This document shows, piece by piece, positions 7,827 through 16,028 of a DNA stretch of 37,552 nt (the stretch's first letter is position 1; each line of letters begins with the position of its first letter). The position numbers were made by a program, and so were the translations under genes. Below the pieces are notes generated by a model. It saw nothing but the letters and a program-made list of their open reading frames with translations. It was not told the DNA's origin and made no database searches. Source of the stretch: Candidatus Nanohalarchaeota archaeon (GTDB lineage: Archaea; Nanohalarchaeota; Nanosalinia; Nanosalinales; Nanosalinaceae); NCBI GenBank assembly GCA_022729355.1, contig JALDAN010000004.1, positions 1 to 37,552 of the forward strand. The letters run 5' to 3'.

Positions 7827-8601
7827 ATTGTATCTTTATTTTCTGGCCTGTATCCGGTTTGCCGAATTTTTCTGCTGCACTGCCTCCTCTGTAGAATATT
7901 TCCATGAAAGGATCGCTTCCTCCTGAGGAGCCTGGTGCGAAAGATATCTCTCCTTCAGGAACGGAGAAGGTGCCGCTTTCGTAAAAAATCTTCTTGGAGA
8001 CGCCGTCTATCTCGACATGTACCGGGCTCCCCTCTCTCATATCTACTTCAGAGTGCCTTATACTTGTCTTAATGTTTCCGTAGCCGTCTATGAAGGCCAC
8101 TCTGTTTTTAGGCCTCTCAGGGATATTCTCCAAAGAAATCTTCTCCCCTACAGAGTCTTTTTCATCATTAAGGATGTCTGCTACGGCTTCCGGGAAGTAG
8201 TCTCTTGATCTGAACTGTGATCCTTCAGATGGTACATCGACTTTTCTAAGTTCCTTAACGTTTTTCTTGATGAATGAGAGGCTGTATCCCGAGTTGACAG
8301 CTATCACCGGGAGGCCTCCTTCTATATCTGCATAGACGAGTTCCTCTCCAGAATTTTGTTTCTGTGCTTCTTCATCGTGTTTTCTGGGGGCTGTGTTCGC
8401 GTATACTGCGGCATCGCTGATTTCCGGGTTATTTACTGCTAACTGGTTGATCCAGAATCCTGTTGCTATAGTTGAGAACCGTGGCATTGAGGTTTTCTGC
8501 ACCTGTATACTTCTGTCTCTGCTTTTCAGTCTGTGGACTACTTCTGAGAACGCTGGATCATCCTCTCCGTAGTCAGCTACAAGGTGCACAAGCTTTGCCA
8601 T
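7825..8601 (-). CDS. divergent SAM hydroxide adenosyltransferase family protein (DUF62-like)
   Basis: A 258-residue protein resembling the SAM hydrolase/halogenase superfamily (SAM + water to adenosine + methionine). The N-terminal LVHLVADYGEDDPAF block occupies the place of the family's T-D-F-G strand. A C-terminal beta-barrel domain contains VAFIDGYGNIKTSI (compare I-D-x-F-G-N-x-x-T-N), and the last region, FAPGSSGGSDPFMEIFYRGGSAAEKFG, matches the S-S-G/GSAAE signature. The core V-D-P-G-V-G and G-P-D-N-G motifs are replaced (AVYANTAPRKHD and VNSGYSLSF), so activity may have changed. ATG at 8601 (MAKLVHL) is preferred over the TTG at 8607. An AT box (aattaaataa) lies about 30 bases upstream. 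It converges on tyrS. Confidence 0.75.
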   Translation of the reverse strand: MAKLVHLVADYGEDDPAFSEVVHRLKSRDRSIQVQKTSMPRFSTIATGFWINQLAVNNPEISDAAVYANTAPRKHDEEAQKQNSGEELVYADIEGGLPVIAVNSGYSLSFIKKNVKELRKVDVPSEGSQFRSRDYFPEAVADILNDEKDSVGEKISLENIPERPKNRVAFIDGYGNIKTSIRHSEVDMREGSPVHVEIDGVSKKIFYESGTFSVPEGEISFAPGSSGGSDPFMEIFYRGGSAAEKFGKPDTGQKIKIQ

Positions 8602-8773
8602 AAACAAACGAAAGTAAAAACACCGGTTTATTTAATTATCCCTCCACAAATCAGGATTTACAATGAAAGGTGGACATGTTTCTAGGAGATGCCTTTGCAA
8701 CCCGATGGCTTGAACAGAGCTGTCGCTACTCGAAACCTGTTCTAGATAAAAATTTCTGCACAAGTGAGTATTT

Positions 8774-10042
8774 ATGCTAGATATTGAACTGTTCCGCGAG
8801 AACCCGGAAAAGATCAAGGCCTCTGAGGAGAGAAGAGGAAAAGATCCAGAGAAAGTGGAGAAAGTAGTTGAACTTGATGAGGCCTGGCGTGAATCACTTC
8901 AGCGACTGCAGGAGTTACAGGAGAAACGAAACAGCGTAGGCGATAGAATCGCAGAGCTGAAGCAGGAAGGAAAAGACGCCGAGGAATACATTGAACAGAT
9001 GCAGGAAGTTAAGGAAACAATCTCTGAATTGGAAAAAGATGTTGAGGCTCTGAAAGAGGAGAGAGATGAACTGAGATACCAAATTGGGAATATCCTCCAT
9101 GAATCAGTTCCTGAAGGCGAGGATGAAGATGACAACGTCGAGATAAAGACATGGGAGCCAGAAAACGGCCGCAGCGATGAAGGCGAACTTGCTGCAGATA
9201 TAATCCAAGAAAATGACCTTGTGGAGACAGAGAAAGCTGCGGAGCTGGCAGGAGAAAGAGCTTACTACCTGAAGAACGATCTCTTCAGATTGAATCAGGC
9301 CTTGATACAGTTCTCGATGGATCTTCTTGAGGAGAAAGGGTTCACACCGATGCAGACTCCTTACTATCTGAAATACGAGCCTATGGCTGCAGCCGCAGAG
9401 CTTGAAGACTTCGAGGAACAGCTATACAAGATAGAGGATGAAGACAAGTACCTGATCGCTACTTCAGAGCAGACACTGGCGACTTTCCACATGGATGAGA
9501 TCCTGCAGCCGCAGAGCCTTCCACGAAAATATGGAGGATTCTCAACAAACTTCAGACAGGAAGCTGGAAAGCACGGACAGGAAACACGGGGAATCTGGAG
9601 AGTACACCAGTTCGAGAAAGTGGAGCAGTACATATTCTGCGAGCCAGAAAACTCATGGGACTTCCACGAGGAACTGCTTCAGAACTCTGAAGAACTCATG
9701 CAGAAACTAGGCCTCCCCTACAGAGTTGTCAACGTCTGCACAGGCGATATGAACGACAACGCTGCGAAAAAATACGATATAGAAGTCTGGAGGCCTCCAC
9801 TGCAGGATTACGGAGAAGTGGTATCCTGCTCGAACTGTACAGACTTCCAGGCCCGCAAAGTCGATGTAAGAATCCGCAGGGATGGAGATAACGAGACAGC
9901 TCACACATTGAACGCGACGGAGTGCGCTACTTCGAGAGTGATGACAGCCATCATTGAGAACAATCAGACTGAGAAAGGAATCAAGATCCCTGAGCCGCTT
10001 CAGAAGTACATGGGCGGCAAAGAGTACATAGAAGTAGAATAA
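8774..10042 (+). CDS. serS: seryl-tRNA synthetase (common class II type)
   Basis: A 422-residue class II synthetase charging tRNA-Ser (and tRNA-Sec where present). The start MLDIELFRENPEKIKAS is characteristic of SerRS. Residues about 30-110 form the long antiparallel coiled-coil arm that clasps the variable arm of tRNA-Ser. Motif 2 is seen in FRQEAGKHGQETRGIWRVHQF, followed by KVEQYIF. Motif 3 lies near HTLNATECATSRVMTAIIENNQ. This is the widespread form, not the rare methanogen type. An AT box (gataaaaattt) about 26 bases before the ATG implies a leaderless mRNA. The terminator at 10061 is an AGGCCT inverted pair. Five or six AGGCCT copies lie inside the gene. Confidence 0.96.
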   Translation: MLDIELFRENPEKIKASEERRGKDPEKVEKVVELDEAWRESLQRLQELQEKRNSVGDRIAELKQEGKDAEEYIEQMQEVKETISELEKDVEALKEERDELRYQIGNILHESVPEGEDEDDNVEIKTWEPENGRSDEGELAADIIQENDLVETEKAAELAGERAYYLKNDLFRLNQALIQFSMDLLEEKGFTPMQTPYYLKYEPMAAAAELEDFEEQLYKIEDEDKYLIATSEQTLATFHMDEILQPQSLPRKYGGFSTNFRQEAGKHGQETRGIWRVHQFEKVEQYIFCEPENSWDFHEELLQNSEELMQKLGLPYRVVNVCTGDMNDNAAKKYDIEVWRPPLQDYGEVVSCSNCTDFQARKVDVRIRRDGDNETAHTLNATECATSRVMTAIIENNQTEKGIKIPEPLQKYMGGKEYIEVE

Positions 10043-10060
10043 AGAAGGGAAAGAAAAGTA

Positions 10061-10097
10061 GAGAGGCCTTAAATACAGGCCTCTCACTATTTTTTTA
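10061..10097 (+). terminator. AGGCCT inverted-pair terminator after serS
   Basis: GAGAGGCCT (10061-10069) and AGGCCTCTC (10077-10085) form a perfect 9-bp stem with a 7-base loop (taaatac), followed closely by a run of seven T. This is the second terminator in the window made from two AGGCCT copies, and it has the same loop length as the one after tyrS. Confidence 0.75.
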
Positions 10098-10490
10098 TTT
10101 TTGGAAAAGTCCGGAGAATACTTTCAGTGCTTCTTCATCTTCGAATCCGTTTGCCCATTCTCCATAGTTAGGGCCTTCGTCATGTGGCTCAAAGCCTCTT
10201 TCCTCTGGATCATAGTCCTCTAGAGAGTTTCCAGGCCTGTTCATTGTTACTCCGGCTCTTGATTCCGGATCCTGATTGTATCCTCCATCAGTAACTATTG
10301 GATACGTGCCGAAATGTTCGAAAGCTTCTGCAGCTTCACCCATCATATCTTCATCGTATTCAAATGTCTCATCAGTTATATTGGCCGGATCTGATGAATG
10401 AGCAGCGTTAATGGCTTCCTGAGATGTTGTAACCTTATCTGCATCGCCTTCTCCTCTGTAGGCCTTTGCACTGCTTGGATTATCGACCAT
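10095..10490 (-). CDS. hypothetical acidic protein
   Basis: Unrecognised 131-residue protein, very acidic and rich in Gly, Asn and Pro, with little predicted secondary structure (NQDPESRAGVTMNRPGNSLEDYDPEERGFEP). It may be largely disordered in low salt. There is no membrane segment or cysteine. The ATG at 10490 is preceded by GAGGTGA nine bases upstream, so translation is Shine-Dalgarno driven and the mRNA has a leader. The promoter must therefore lie inside the 323-base intergenic region to its right, which also carries repeats and a nested inverted repeat. The stop sits in the T-tract of the serS terminator. Function unknown. Confidence 0.65.
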   Translation of the reverse strand: MVDNPSSAKAYRGEGDADKVTTSQEAINAAHSSDPANITDETFEYDEDMMGEAAEAFEHFGTYPIVTDGGYNQDPESRAGVTMNRPGNSLEDYDPEERGFEPHDEGPNYGEWANGFEDEEALKVFSGLFQK

Positions 10491-10813
10491 TGTTATTCTT
10501 CACCTCGTGGAATGTTTTTTCTGGTTTTTGAGTTGTGTTGCGTGGTGTTGTGTTGATTTGTTTGCATTTTTGAAATCACCTTTAGAATTGTAGCAAGCTG
10601 CAAACCCGGAGTCGGTTTTTTATCCAGATTTACAGCAATAGCACTGTCAAAAGTAGCACTGACAGTAGCACGTTCACAGAAATGTTAGAAGAATCAATAG
10701 AATTAACTTTGTAGAACGCATCCACCCTTCGACACAAAACATCCACCCGAAGTTGATAATGCGTTCATACACTTAATCAGTAGGCCTCAGATTTAAATAA
10801 TATCCTCCTGGAT
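10491..10813. other. 323-base intergenic stretch with repeats and a nested inverted repeat
   Basis: No convincing ORF. It contains GAACGCAT (10714-10721) and its reverse complement ATGCGTTC (10759-10766), enclosing CTTCG (10727-10731) and CGAAG (10748-10752): a nested stem with internal loops of 5 and 6 bases. The direct repeat CATCCACCC occurs at 10720 and 10740. Three copies of TAGCAC occur between about 10637 and 10675, and a TG-rich stretch lies near 10530. One AGGCCT is at 10783. Part of it must be the leader and promoter of the minus-strand gene ending at 10095. A regulatory RNA or a regulator-binding site is possible. Confidence 0.45.
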
Positions 10814-11149
10814 CTATAGATTCTTTCTTCTCTCATCAAGATCATAGTGTCTGTCAGTGCCTGTGGCCGGGAAGCTATCTGTCTCCTCCTCCAGAGTCTG
10901 CTGAATCTTTGTTAGTGTATACGCATCTGAAGAATCAAGATCTGTCTCAGACCTTATATTTTCAAGGGCGATGTAGGCCTGTCTGTAAGTCATTGTAGCG
11001 GACTGTTCAGGCTCTTCACTGAGAACATCTTCCAGCAGATTTAGAGGCTCAGAAAAATCTGCATCATATTTTTCATCAAGTTCTTCTAGTTGATCATAGG
11101 CCTCTTCAACTGCCTCTACTTCCTGAAACCTGTCCTCTCTATTTACCAT
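10814..11149 (-). CDS. hypothetical helical protein
   Basis: Unrecognised 111-residue acidic protein, predicted mostly helical (REDRFQEVEAVEEAYDQLEELDEKYDADF, then TYRQAYIALENIRSETD and AYTLTKIQQTLEEETD), with a charged, probably flexible C-terminal tail. There are no cysteines and no membrane segment. It could be a small helical-bundle or TPR-like adaptor, but nothing identifies it. An AT box (caaataaattg on the minus strand, about 11167-11177) about 23 bases upstream of the ATG points to a leaderless transcript. topA starts divergently 87 bases away with its own AT box. The gene contains two AGGCCT copies. Confidence 0.65.
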   Translation of the reverse strand: MVNREDRFQEVEAVEEAYDQLEELDEKYDADFSEPLNLLEDVLSEEPEQSATMTYRQAYIALENIRSETDLDSSDAYTLTKIQQTLEEETDSFPATGTDRHYDLDERRKNL

Positions 11150-11236
11150 ACTGCTTCTTTATGCTTCAATTTATTTGAATACGTGGTGTATCAGAGTGCG
11201 GCAGTTTAAATCTTTGCGGCTGAAACATATTGTGTT

Positions 11237-13297
11237 ATGGAGACGACAGTGATGGTCGGTGAGAAGCCGAACGTCGCCAGTAAGCTGGCGCAGGCCCTCG
11301 GAAACTACAGTACGAAGGAGAACCGGGGAGTGAAGAACTACATAATAGAGACAGATGATCGCCGAATTATCATTTCACCGGCCGTAGGCCATATTTTCAA
11401 CCTTGATTCTGTAGAGGATGGATGGGACTACCCTGTATTCGACGTTGAGTGGAGGCCTACATTTGAAACGGATGATTCAGCTGACTACATGAAAAAATAC
11501 TATCACAACTTATGCGATCAACTTGAGAAAGCCGATACGTATATTAACGCATGCGACTTCGATCTTGAAGGATCTGTGATCGGTGCAAACGTCATAAAAC
11601 ACATTACTGGAGCTTCTGACGAGAAAATTGAGCGTATGAAGTTCTCTACTCTTACTAAAAGTGATTTACAGGAGGCCTTTGATGACTTGGAGAGCTTTGA
11701 TAGAGGTATGACTGATGCAGGTATCACAAGACACATACTGGATTACTATTACGGTGTGAACGTTTCCAGAGCTTTGATGCAGGCTGTACGAGAAAATGAT
11801 CGCTTCAAAACTCTTTCAACAGGGCGTGTGCAGGGCCCGGCATTGAAGGTGCTTGCGGATCGTGAAAGGGAGATCATGGAGTTCGATCCAGATCCTTACT
11901 GGGAGATCTTTCTCCATCACAGCGAATTCGACGCCAAGTTCCAGGAAACAGGAGCAGACAGAGACAAGCTAGACAGGATATGGGAGGAAGAGAAAGCCGA
12001 CCAGATATTTGCTACAGTGAAAGGAGAGAAGAAGGCACGTGTCTCAGACGTGAAAATCAATAATTACACACATAACCCTCCTGTACCTTTCAATCTGACA
12101 GGCCTTCAGAAGGAGGCCTCCAGCCAGTTCAACCTTTCTCCAAAGAAGACTCAGTCTATAGCGCAGTCGCTTTACGAGGATTCACTGATTTCCTATCCTC
12201 GTACCGAGAGCCAGAAGCTTCCTGCGAAACTTGGATACAAGAATCTTTTGAAGAAGCTGAAAGGACAGGACAAGTACGAAGGCCTGGCTCAGAAAGTCTT
12301 GAAGAAGGACAAAGATGACGAAATGTATCCACGTCAGGGTAAGAAGGAGGATGATGCGCATCCTGCCATCTATCCGACAGGTGAAAGGCCTTCCAATCTT
12401 TCGAAGATGGAGCGTAAAGTGTACGATCTTATTGTTAAGCGTTTCTTCGCTGTATTCGGGGATGCTGCAAAGCGTCAGTCACTGACTTTGACTCTTGATG
12501 TTCTTGGATACGACTTTACAGCCAAGTCAAAGGTTACTAAGGAGCGGAACTGGTTCGAGCTTTACGATCCTTACGTCAAGGTGGAAGAGGCAGAGCTTCC
12601 GGGCGTTGAAAAAGGTGAAGTGCTTGATGTGGAAGGCTTTGATCTTGAGGAGAAGGAGACTCAGCCTCCAAGAAGATACAGTCAGTCAGGAATTGTCTCG
12701 GAGCTTGAAAAGAAGAATCTTGGGACGAAAGCTACAAGAGCTGCTACTATCGACAGGCTTTACAGCAGGAACTATATCGATAACTCTCCGATCGAGGTGA
12801 CGGAGTTAGGCCTCACGATCGTTGAGACTCTTGAGAAGCATGCACCCGATCTGATGAGTGAAGAACTGACTCGCAAGTTCGAGGAGAAAATGGAGTCCAT
12901 CAGAGAAAACAAGGAGACAAGTGATGAGGTTGTTGATGAGGCCCGTGAAGAGCTTGAAGAGACTTTGAAGAAGTTCAAAGATCAGGAGAAAGAGATAGGA
13001 GCTGAACTGGTTGAGACTATTGATTCCGAAAGGAAGAGACGCCGCAAGCTCGGCGACTGCCTGGAATGTGATGACGGCACTTTAAGGATCATCAAGAGTA
13101 GTGGAAGTCGTTTCGTCGGATGCTCTAATTACCCGGACTGTGAAAACACATTCCCTCTGCCGAACAACGGCGATATCAACAGCATGGATGAAGTATGTGA
13201 CGAATGCGGCAATCCAAAGATCTACGTCAGCAGAGACAGCGGAAAAGACTACAGCATGTGTATCTGGCCAGATTGTCCGACAAAAGACGACTGGTAA
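11237..13297 (+). CDS. topA: DNA topoisomerase I (type IA)
   Basis: A 686-residue type IA topoisomerase, which relaxes negative supercoils by cutting one strand through a 5'-phosphotyrosine. The TOPRIM domain opens the protein (VMVGEKPNVASKLAQAL) with the acidic DFDLEG metal motif (NACDFDLEGSVIGAN). The catalytic Tyr is Y320 in SYPRTES. STGRVQGPALKVL and the later GTKATRAATIDRLYSRNYI block are standard. The C-terminus carries two four-Cys zinc ribbons (CLECDDG...CSNYPDC and CDECGNP...CIWPDC) used in DNA binding. There is no reverse gyrase helicase part, which fits a mesophilic halophile. An AT box (gtttaaatc) about 26 bases upstream supports the ATG. Confidence 0.95.
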   Translation: METTVMVGEKPNVASKLAQALGNYSTKENRGVKNYIIETDDRRIIISPAVGHIFNLDSVEDGWDYPVFDVEWRPTFETDDSADYMKKYYHNLCDQLEKADTYINACDFDLEGSVIGANVIKHITGASDEKIERMKFSTLTKSDLQEAFDDLESFDRGMTDAGITRHILDYYYGVNVSRALMQAVRENDRFKTLSTGRVQGPALKVLADREREIMEFDPDPYWEIFLHHSEFDAKFQETGADRDKLDRIWEEEKADQIFATVKGEKKARVSDVKINNYTHNPPVPFNLTGLQKEASSQFNLSPKKTQSIAQSLYEDSLISYPRTESQKLPAKLGYKNLLKKLKGQDKYEGLAQKVLKKDKDDEMYPRQGKKEDDAHPAIYPTGERPSNLSKMERKVYDLIVKRFFAVFGDAAKRQSLTLTLDVLGYDFTAKSKVTKERNWFELYDPYVKVEEAELPGVEKGEVLDVEGFDLEEKETQPPRRYSQSGIVSELEKKNLGTKATRAATIDRLYSRNYIDNSPIEVTELGLTIVETLEKHAPDLMSEELTRKFEEKMESIRENKETSDEVVDEAREELEETLKKFKDQEKEIGAELVETIDSERKRRRKLGDCLECDDGTLRIIKSSGSRFVGCSNYPDCENTFPLPNNGDINSMDEVCDECGNPKIYVSRDSGKDYSMCIWPDCPTKDDW

Positions 13298-13330
13298 AAA
13301 GCTTTATTTATCATTTAAACGAATTAGATC

Positions 13331-13693
13331 ATGGTAGACGATTTACCTGACAGTGTGACGAATCTCGTATTCGCCGTTCTCGGCGGTGCACTGATCTACG
13401 GAGTACACGAAGCCTATCACATGGTAGCAGATGGACTAGCTACCGCAGTAGTAATAGACAATGTAGGTTCTGTAGCTCTAGGACTTCTAGCTGTAGGAGG
13501 CTACTACGCAATCACAGAGGCTAACGAAGTAGAATTCGAAAAAGTTCTAGCCGGAGCAGCCTTCGTAGTCACAGCAGGAACCCACACAGCACATCACTTC
13601 CTCCAGCCTGAATTCATCGGGATGGGAGAGCTGATGGCAGTAGTAGGCTTCGGCGGCGCACTGATCCTGGCATACGCGCCAGAACTCGAGTAG
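13331..13693 (+). CDS. small four-helix integral membrane protein
   Basis: A 120-residue protein with about four hydrophobic segments: LVFAVLGGALIYGVHEAYHM, VALGLLAVGGYYAI, VLAGAAFVVTAGTHTAHHFL and MAVVGFGGALILAYAPEL. His residues lie at membrane edges in two helices (HEAYH and HTAHH), which could bind metal or heme, but no family is recognised. It begins 33 bases after topA and an AT box (ctttatttatc) about 26 bases upstream gives it its own promoter. No AGGCCT occurs from 12814 to 13824, so this gene lacks the palindrome entirely. Function unknown. Confidence 0.7.
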   Translation: MVDDLPDSVTNLVFAVLGGALIYGVHEAYHMVADGLATAVVIDNVGSVALGLLAVGGYYAITEANEVEFEKVLAGAAFVVTAGTHTAHHFLQPEFIGMGELMAVVGFGGALILAYAPELE

Positions 13694-13726
13694 AATAATT
13701 ACTCAATCAATTTTCTCCTTCTTTTT

Positions 13727-14578
13727 TTATTCTCTATCAGACATGAATTCGATCACTTTATCAGTCCTCCTCTGAGCACCATCCATATCAAACTGCTCTC
13801 CTAACTCTTCAAAACGCTCGGCAAAGGCCTCTTCATCCGTCACTACCTCACTCAAGTCTTCAGCTGACTCCTTGAAGGCTTCACGTATATCATCGTTCTG
13901 TGGATTCTCACTCTGTATGCTTCCGTAAAGGCCTGGCTTCTGATTCAGCATTCTGGCGGTAAGATCAGTGATCAACCTGTAAACGGGAGATGAGAACTCC
14001 TGCATATCTTCTCCCTTGAAATCCGATTTACGGATGACGTCAGCCACAACCAGTTCCGAGAAATGCATAAGGCCCTGTACAAAGCTCATCGCCTTATCGT
14101 GTTCCTCCGGATCTGTGAAGTGTAGATCAGCTCCATTCTGCTTCCAGAACTCCTCCATGACCGTCCATTTCTTGCCTTTTATAGGACACATAACTACTTT
14201 CTGGCCGTTGATACTGTTGCTGGGTGCGTACATTGGATGCATGCCGAGCACTTCGTCCGAGTACTTCTTCATGGCCTCCACAGGCCTCTGCTTCACACTT
14301 GTCACATCACAGAAAAGTGTATCTTCCGGAATGTGTGGGCCTATACTTTCTATCACGTCTACAGTTACTGAGATCGGGACAGATACTATCACGATGTCAG
14401 CATCTTGAACTATCTCCTCAGAGTCACCGTAATCCCATTCATAGTTTTCGGCTACTTCTTTTGCTTTCTCTAAGCTGCTTCCTGATATCACTATCTCGTT
14501 GTTTTCCTCCATGTGTTCTCCAAGGTGCTGTCCGAATTTTCCTGTGCCTCCGATTATAGCGATTCTCTGATCAATCAT
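13727..14578 (-). CDS. tyrA: prephenate dehydrogenase
   Basis: A 283-residue TyrA-type enzyme that oxidatively decarboxylates prephenate to 4-hydroxyphenylpyruvate using NAD(P)+, the committed step to tyrosine. The Rossmann start is IAIIGGTGKFGQHL. DADIVIVSVPISVTVDVI and the catalytic-His region VLGMHPMYAPSNS match the family, as does the all-helical C-terminal dimerisation domain (HDKAMSFVQGLMHFSEL). There is no fused chorismate mutase or ACT domain; the mutase is a separate gene nearby. The ATG at 14578 shares a 65-base upstream region with the divergent pterin dehydratase gene. Together with the minus-strand genes at 14925-17083 it completes Tyr synthesis from chorismate. Confidence 0.92.
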   Translation of the reverse strand: MIDQRIAIIGGTGKFGQHLGEHMEENNEIVISGSSLEKAKEVAENYEWDYGDSEEIVQDADIVIVSVPISVTVDVIESIGPHIPEDTLFCDVTSVKQRPVEAMKKYSDEVLGMHPMYAPSNSINGQKVVMCPIKGKKWTVMEEFWKQNGADLHFTDPEEHDKAMSFVQGLMHFSELVVADVIRKSDFKGEDMQEFSSPVYRLITDLTARMLNQKPGLYGSIQSENPQNDDIREAFKESAEDLSEVVTDEEAFAERFEELGEQFDMDGAQRRTDKVIEFMSDRE

Positions 14579-14599
14579 TACAGTAAAGACGTGTGGAGG

Positions 14600-14620
14600 A
14601 GAGGCCTAAATAATTTTTTA
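14600..14620. promoter_or_regulatory. divergent promoter region between tyrA and the pterin dehydratase gene
   Basis: aaataattttt at about 14608-14618 lies about 30 bases upstream of both ATGs (tyrA on minus, 14644 on plus). An AGGCCT palindrome abuts it at 14602-14607. A single AT box could drive both directions. Confidence 0.4.
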
Positions 14621-14643
14621 CGTGAAGAGGAAAGATCTTAGTT

Positions 14644-14928
14644 ATGGATGATGAACTAGAATCGAGGATAGATGAGCTCCAGATATGGAGTGTGCGAAAT
14701 GAAAAACTTGTGACAAGAGTGGAGTTCGATGGATACCGGGATGCTGCCTTCTTCGCCAACACAGTTTTTTCACTGGCAGAGGCTGAATTCCATCACCCTG
14801 AAGTAAAAGTCGAGTACGGAGCTGTAGAGATCGATCTCTGGAGCCACGACACTGAAAGCATAACTGAAAGAGACATCGAGCTGGCAGAAAAGATAGAGGA
14901 GAAAGTGGGAGAGATAAACTGGGATTAG
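14644..14928 (+). CDS. phhB: pterin-4a-carbinolamine dehydratase
   Basis: A 94-residue protein with the pterin carbinolamine dehydratase (DCoH/PhhB) signature: HHPEVKVEYGAVEIDLWSHDT, where the two His and the later S-H-D are the family's H-H-P ... T-H-D active-site positions, then ITERDIELAEKIEE matching the final helix. The family dehydrates 4a-hydroxytetrahydrobiopterin made by aromatic amino acid hydroxylases; some prokaryotic members act near molybdopterin genes instead. Here it sits inside a Phe/Tyr synthesis block, divergent from tyrA and overlapping by 4 bases the end of the convergent aminotransferase. No phenylalanine hydroxylase is visible in the window, so its partner is unknown. 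The domain call is good; the role is open. Confidence 0.82.
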   Translation: MDDELESRIDELQIWSVRNEKLVTRVEFDGYRDAAFFANTVFSLAEAEFHHPEVKVEYGAVEIDLWSHDTESITERDIELAEKIEEKVGEINWD

Positions 14929-16019
14929 GCCTTATCCAGCAAATCAAAGGCCTTTTCAATCTCTTCTTTCGTTGTGGAGCCGAAGCATATTCTAACGCTG
15001 GTGTCGCTTTCAGGCCCCATGGGCTCTCCCGGCACCATTGCAACTCCTTCATCAATCATATTCATGCAGAAATCCCATGAATCTTTCCCGACATCCGGGA
15101 ATGCGTATATTGCTCCTTCAGGAGCCACAAAATCCCATCCAATATCCTCCATTCTTTCGACAAGAAGGTCCCTCCTCTCATGATAGGCCTCTCTCATCTC
15201 CTCTACATGACTGTCATCTTGCAGGGCCTCTATCGCTGCGTACTGTGAGATACGTGGAGGACAGGCAGTTGATGCTCTTGACACTTTGGCGTACTCCTCG
15301 ATATTTTCAGGCCTATCGACTATCCAGCCTACTCTCCAGCCAGTCATCGCATGATTCTTGGATACCGAGCCGATAATAGCAGCATCCTCCACAAAAGAGG
15401 CAGGAGAGTAATGTTCCTTTCCATATACCAGTCTGTGATATACTTCATCTGATATCAGGAAAGTTTCGTTATCTTCCGCCACTTCAGCTATTTCACGGGC
15501 CTGATCCTCCGTCAGTACATAGCCTGTCGGATTGCCTGGCGTATTAACCACTACAAGATTGGCTTCAGCGATCTCCTGGCGGGCCTCACTTCTTAATTCT
15601 CTGTCGCTGTTCCAGTAATTTACCTGGCTCCATTCGTTACCGTTGACTTCTGAGATCATCTTGTAAGGACCCCAGCAGGGATCATTGAATACTGCTTTAT
15701 CTTCTTCTCCGAGTCTTGCTGCAAATACTGCGAAAAGTGCACCCATTCCACCTGTAGTAATCATAACTTCTTCGCTGGAGACCGAGAGGCCTTTTTTCTC
15801 TGATTCTTCGGCTGCAACTTCTTCTCTGAGACCTTCAAGGCCTAACATTGGACTGTATCCCTGCTTGTTTTCTAGGCCTTTTCTCGCTGCTTCTTTGACG
15901 TGTTTCGGTGTATCGAATGATGGCTGTCCGATATCGAATCTTACTACATCCTCTTTCTGTGAGGCTTTTTCCGATATTTTTCTGATAGATAGATCGATGT
16001 CCTCAATTCGTTTTCTCAT
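14925..16019 (-). CDS. class I/II PLP aminotransferase, probably aromatic
   Basis: A 364-residue fold-type I aminotransferase. The PLP lysine lies in GSVSKNHAMTGWRVGW. The NTPGNPTGYV motif, ISDEVYHRLVYG (Asp and Tyr contacting PLP) and the C-terminal VRICFG with the carboxylate-binding Arg are all present. The sequence resembles the aspartate/aromatic aminotransferases of archaea. Its place as last gene of chorismate mutase - prephenate dehydratase - aminotransferase points to phenylpyruvate and 4-hydroxyphenylpyruvate as substrates, giving Phe and Tyr. That specificity is inferred from context. It begins 9 bases after the prephenate dehydratase stop, with a GGAGTGA ribosome site inside the upstream gene. 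Many AGGCCT copies occur. Confidence 0.9.
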   Translation of the reverse strand: MRKRIEDIDLSIRKISEKASQKEDVVRFDIGQPSFDTPKHVKEAARKGLENKQGYSPMLGLEGLREEVAAEESEKKGLSVSSEEVMITTGGMGALFAVFAARLGEEDKAVFNDPCWGPYKMISEVNGNEWSQVNYWNSDRELRSEARQEIAEANLVVVNTPGNPTGYVLTEDQAREIAEVAEDNETFLISDEVYHRLVYGKEHYSPASFVEDAAIIGSVSKNHAMTGWRVGWIVDRPENIEEYAKVSRASTACPPRISQYAAIEALQDDSHVEEMREAYHERRDLLVERMEDIGWDFVAPEGAIYAFPDVGKDSWDFCMNMIDEGVAMVPGEPMGPESDTSVRICFGSTTKEEIEKAFDLLDKA

Positions 16020-16028
16020 CTGTACTTT

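Noticed and set aside
8602-8773. tRNA or small RNA upstream of serS
   Set aside because: A TCTAG/CTAGA inverted repeat is present, but there is no T-loop, no cloverleaf and no C/D box set. I see only the serS promoter in it.
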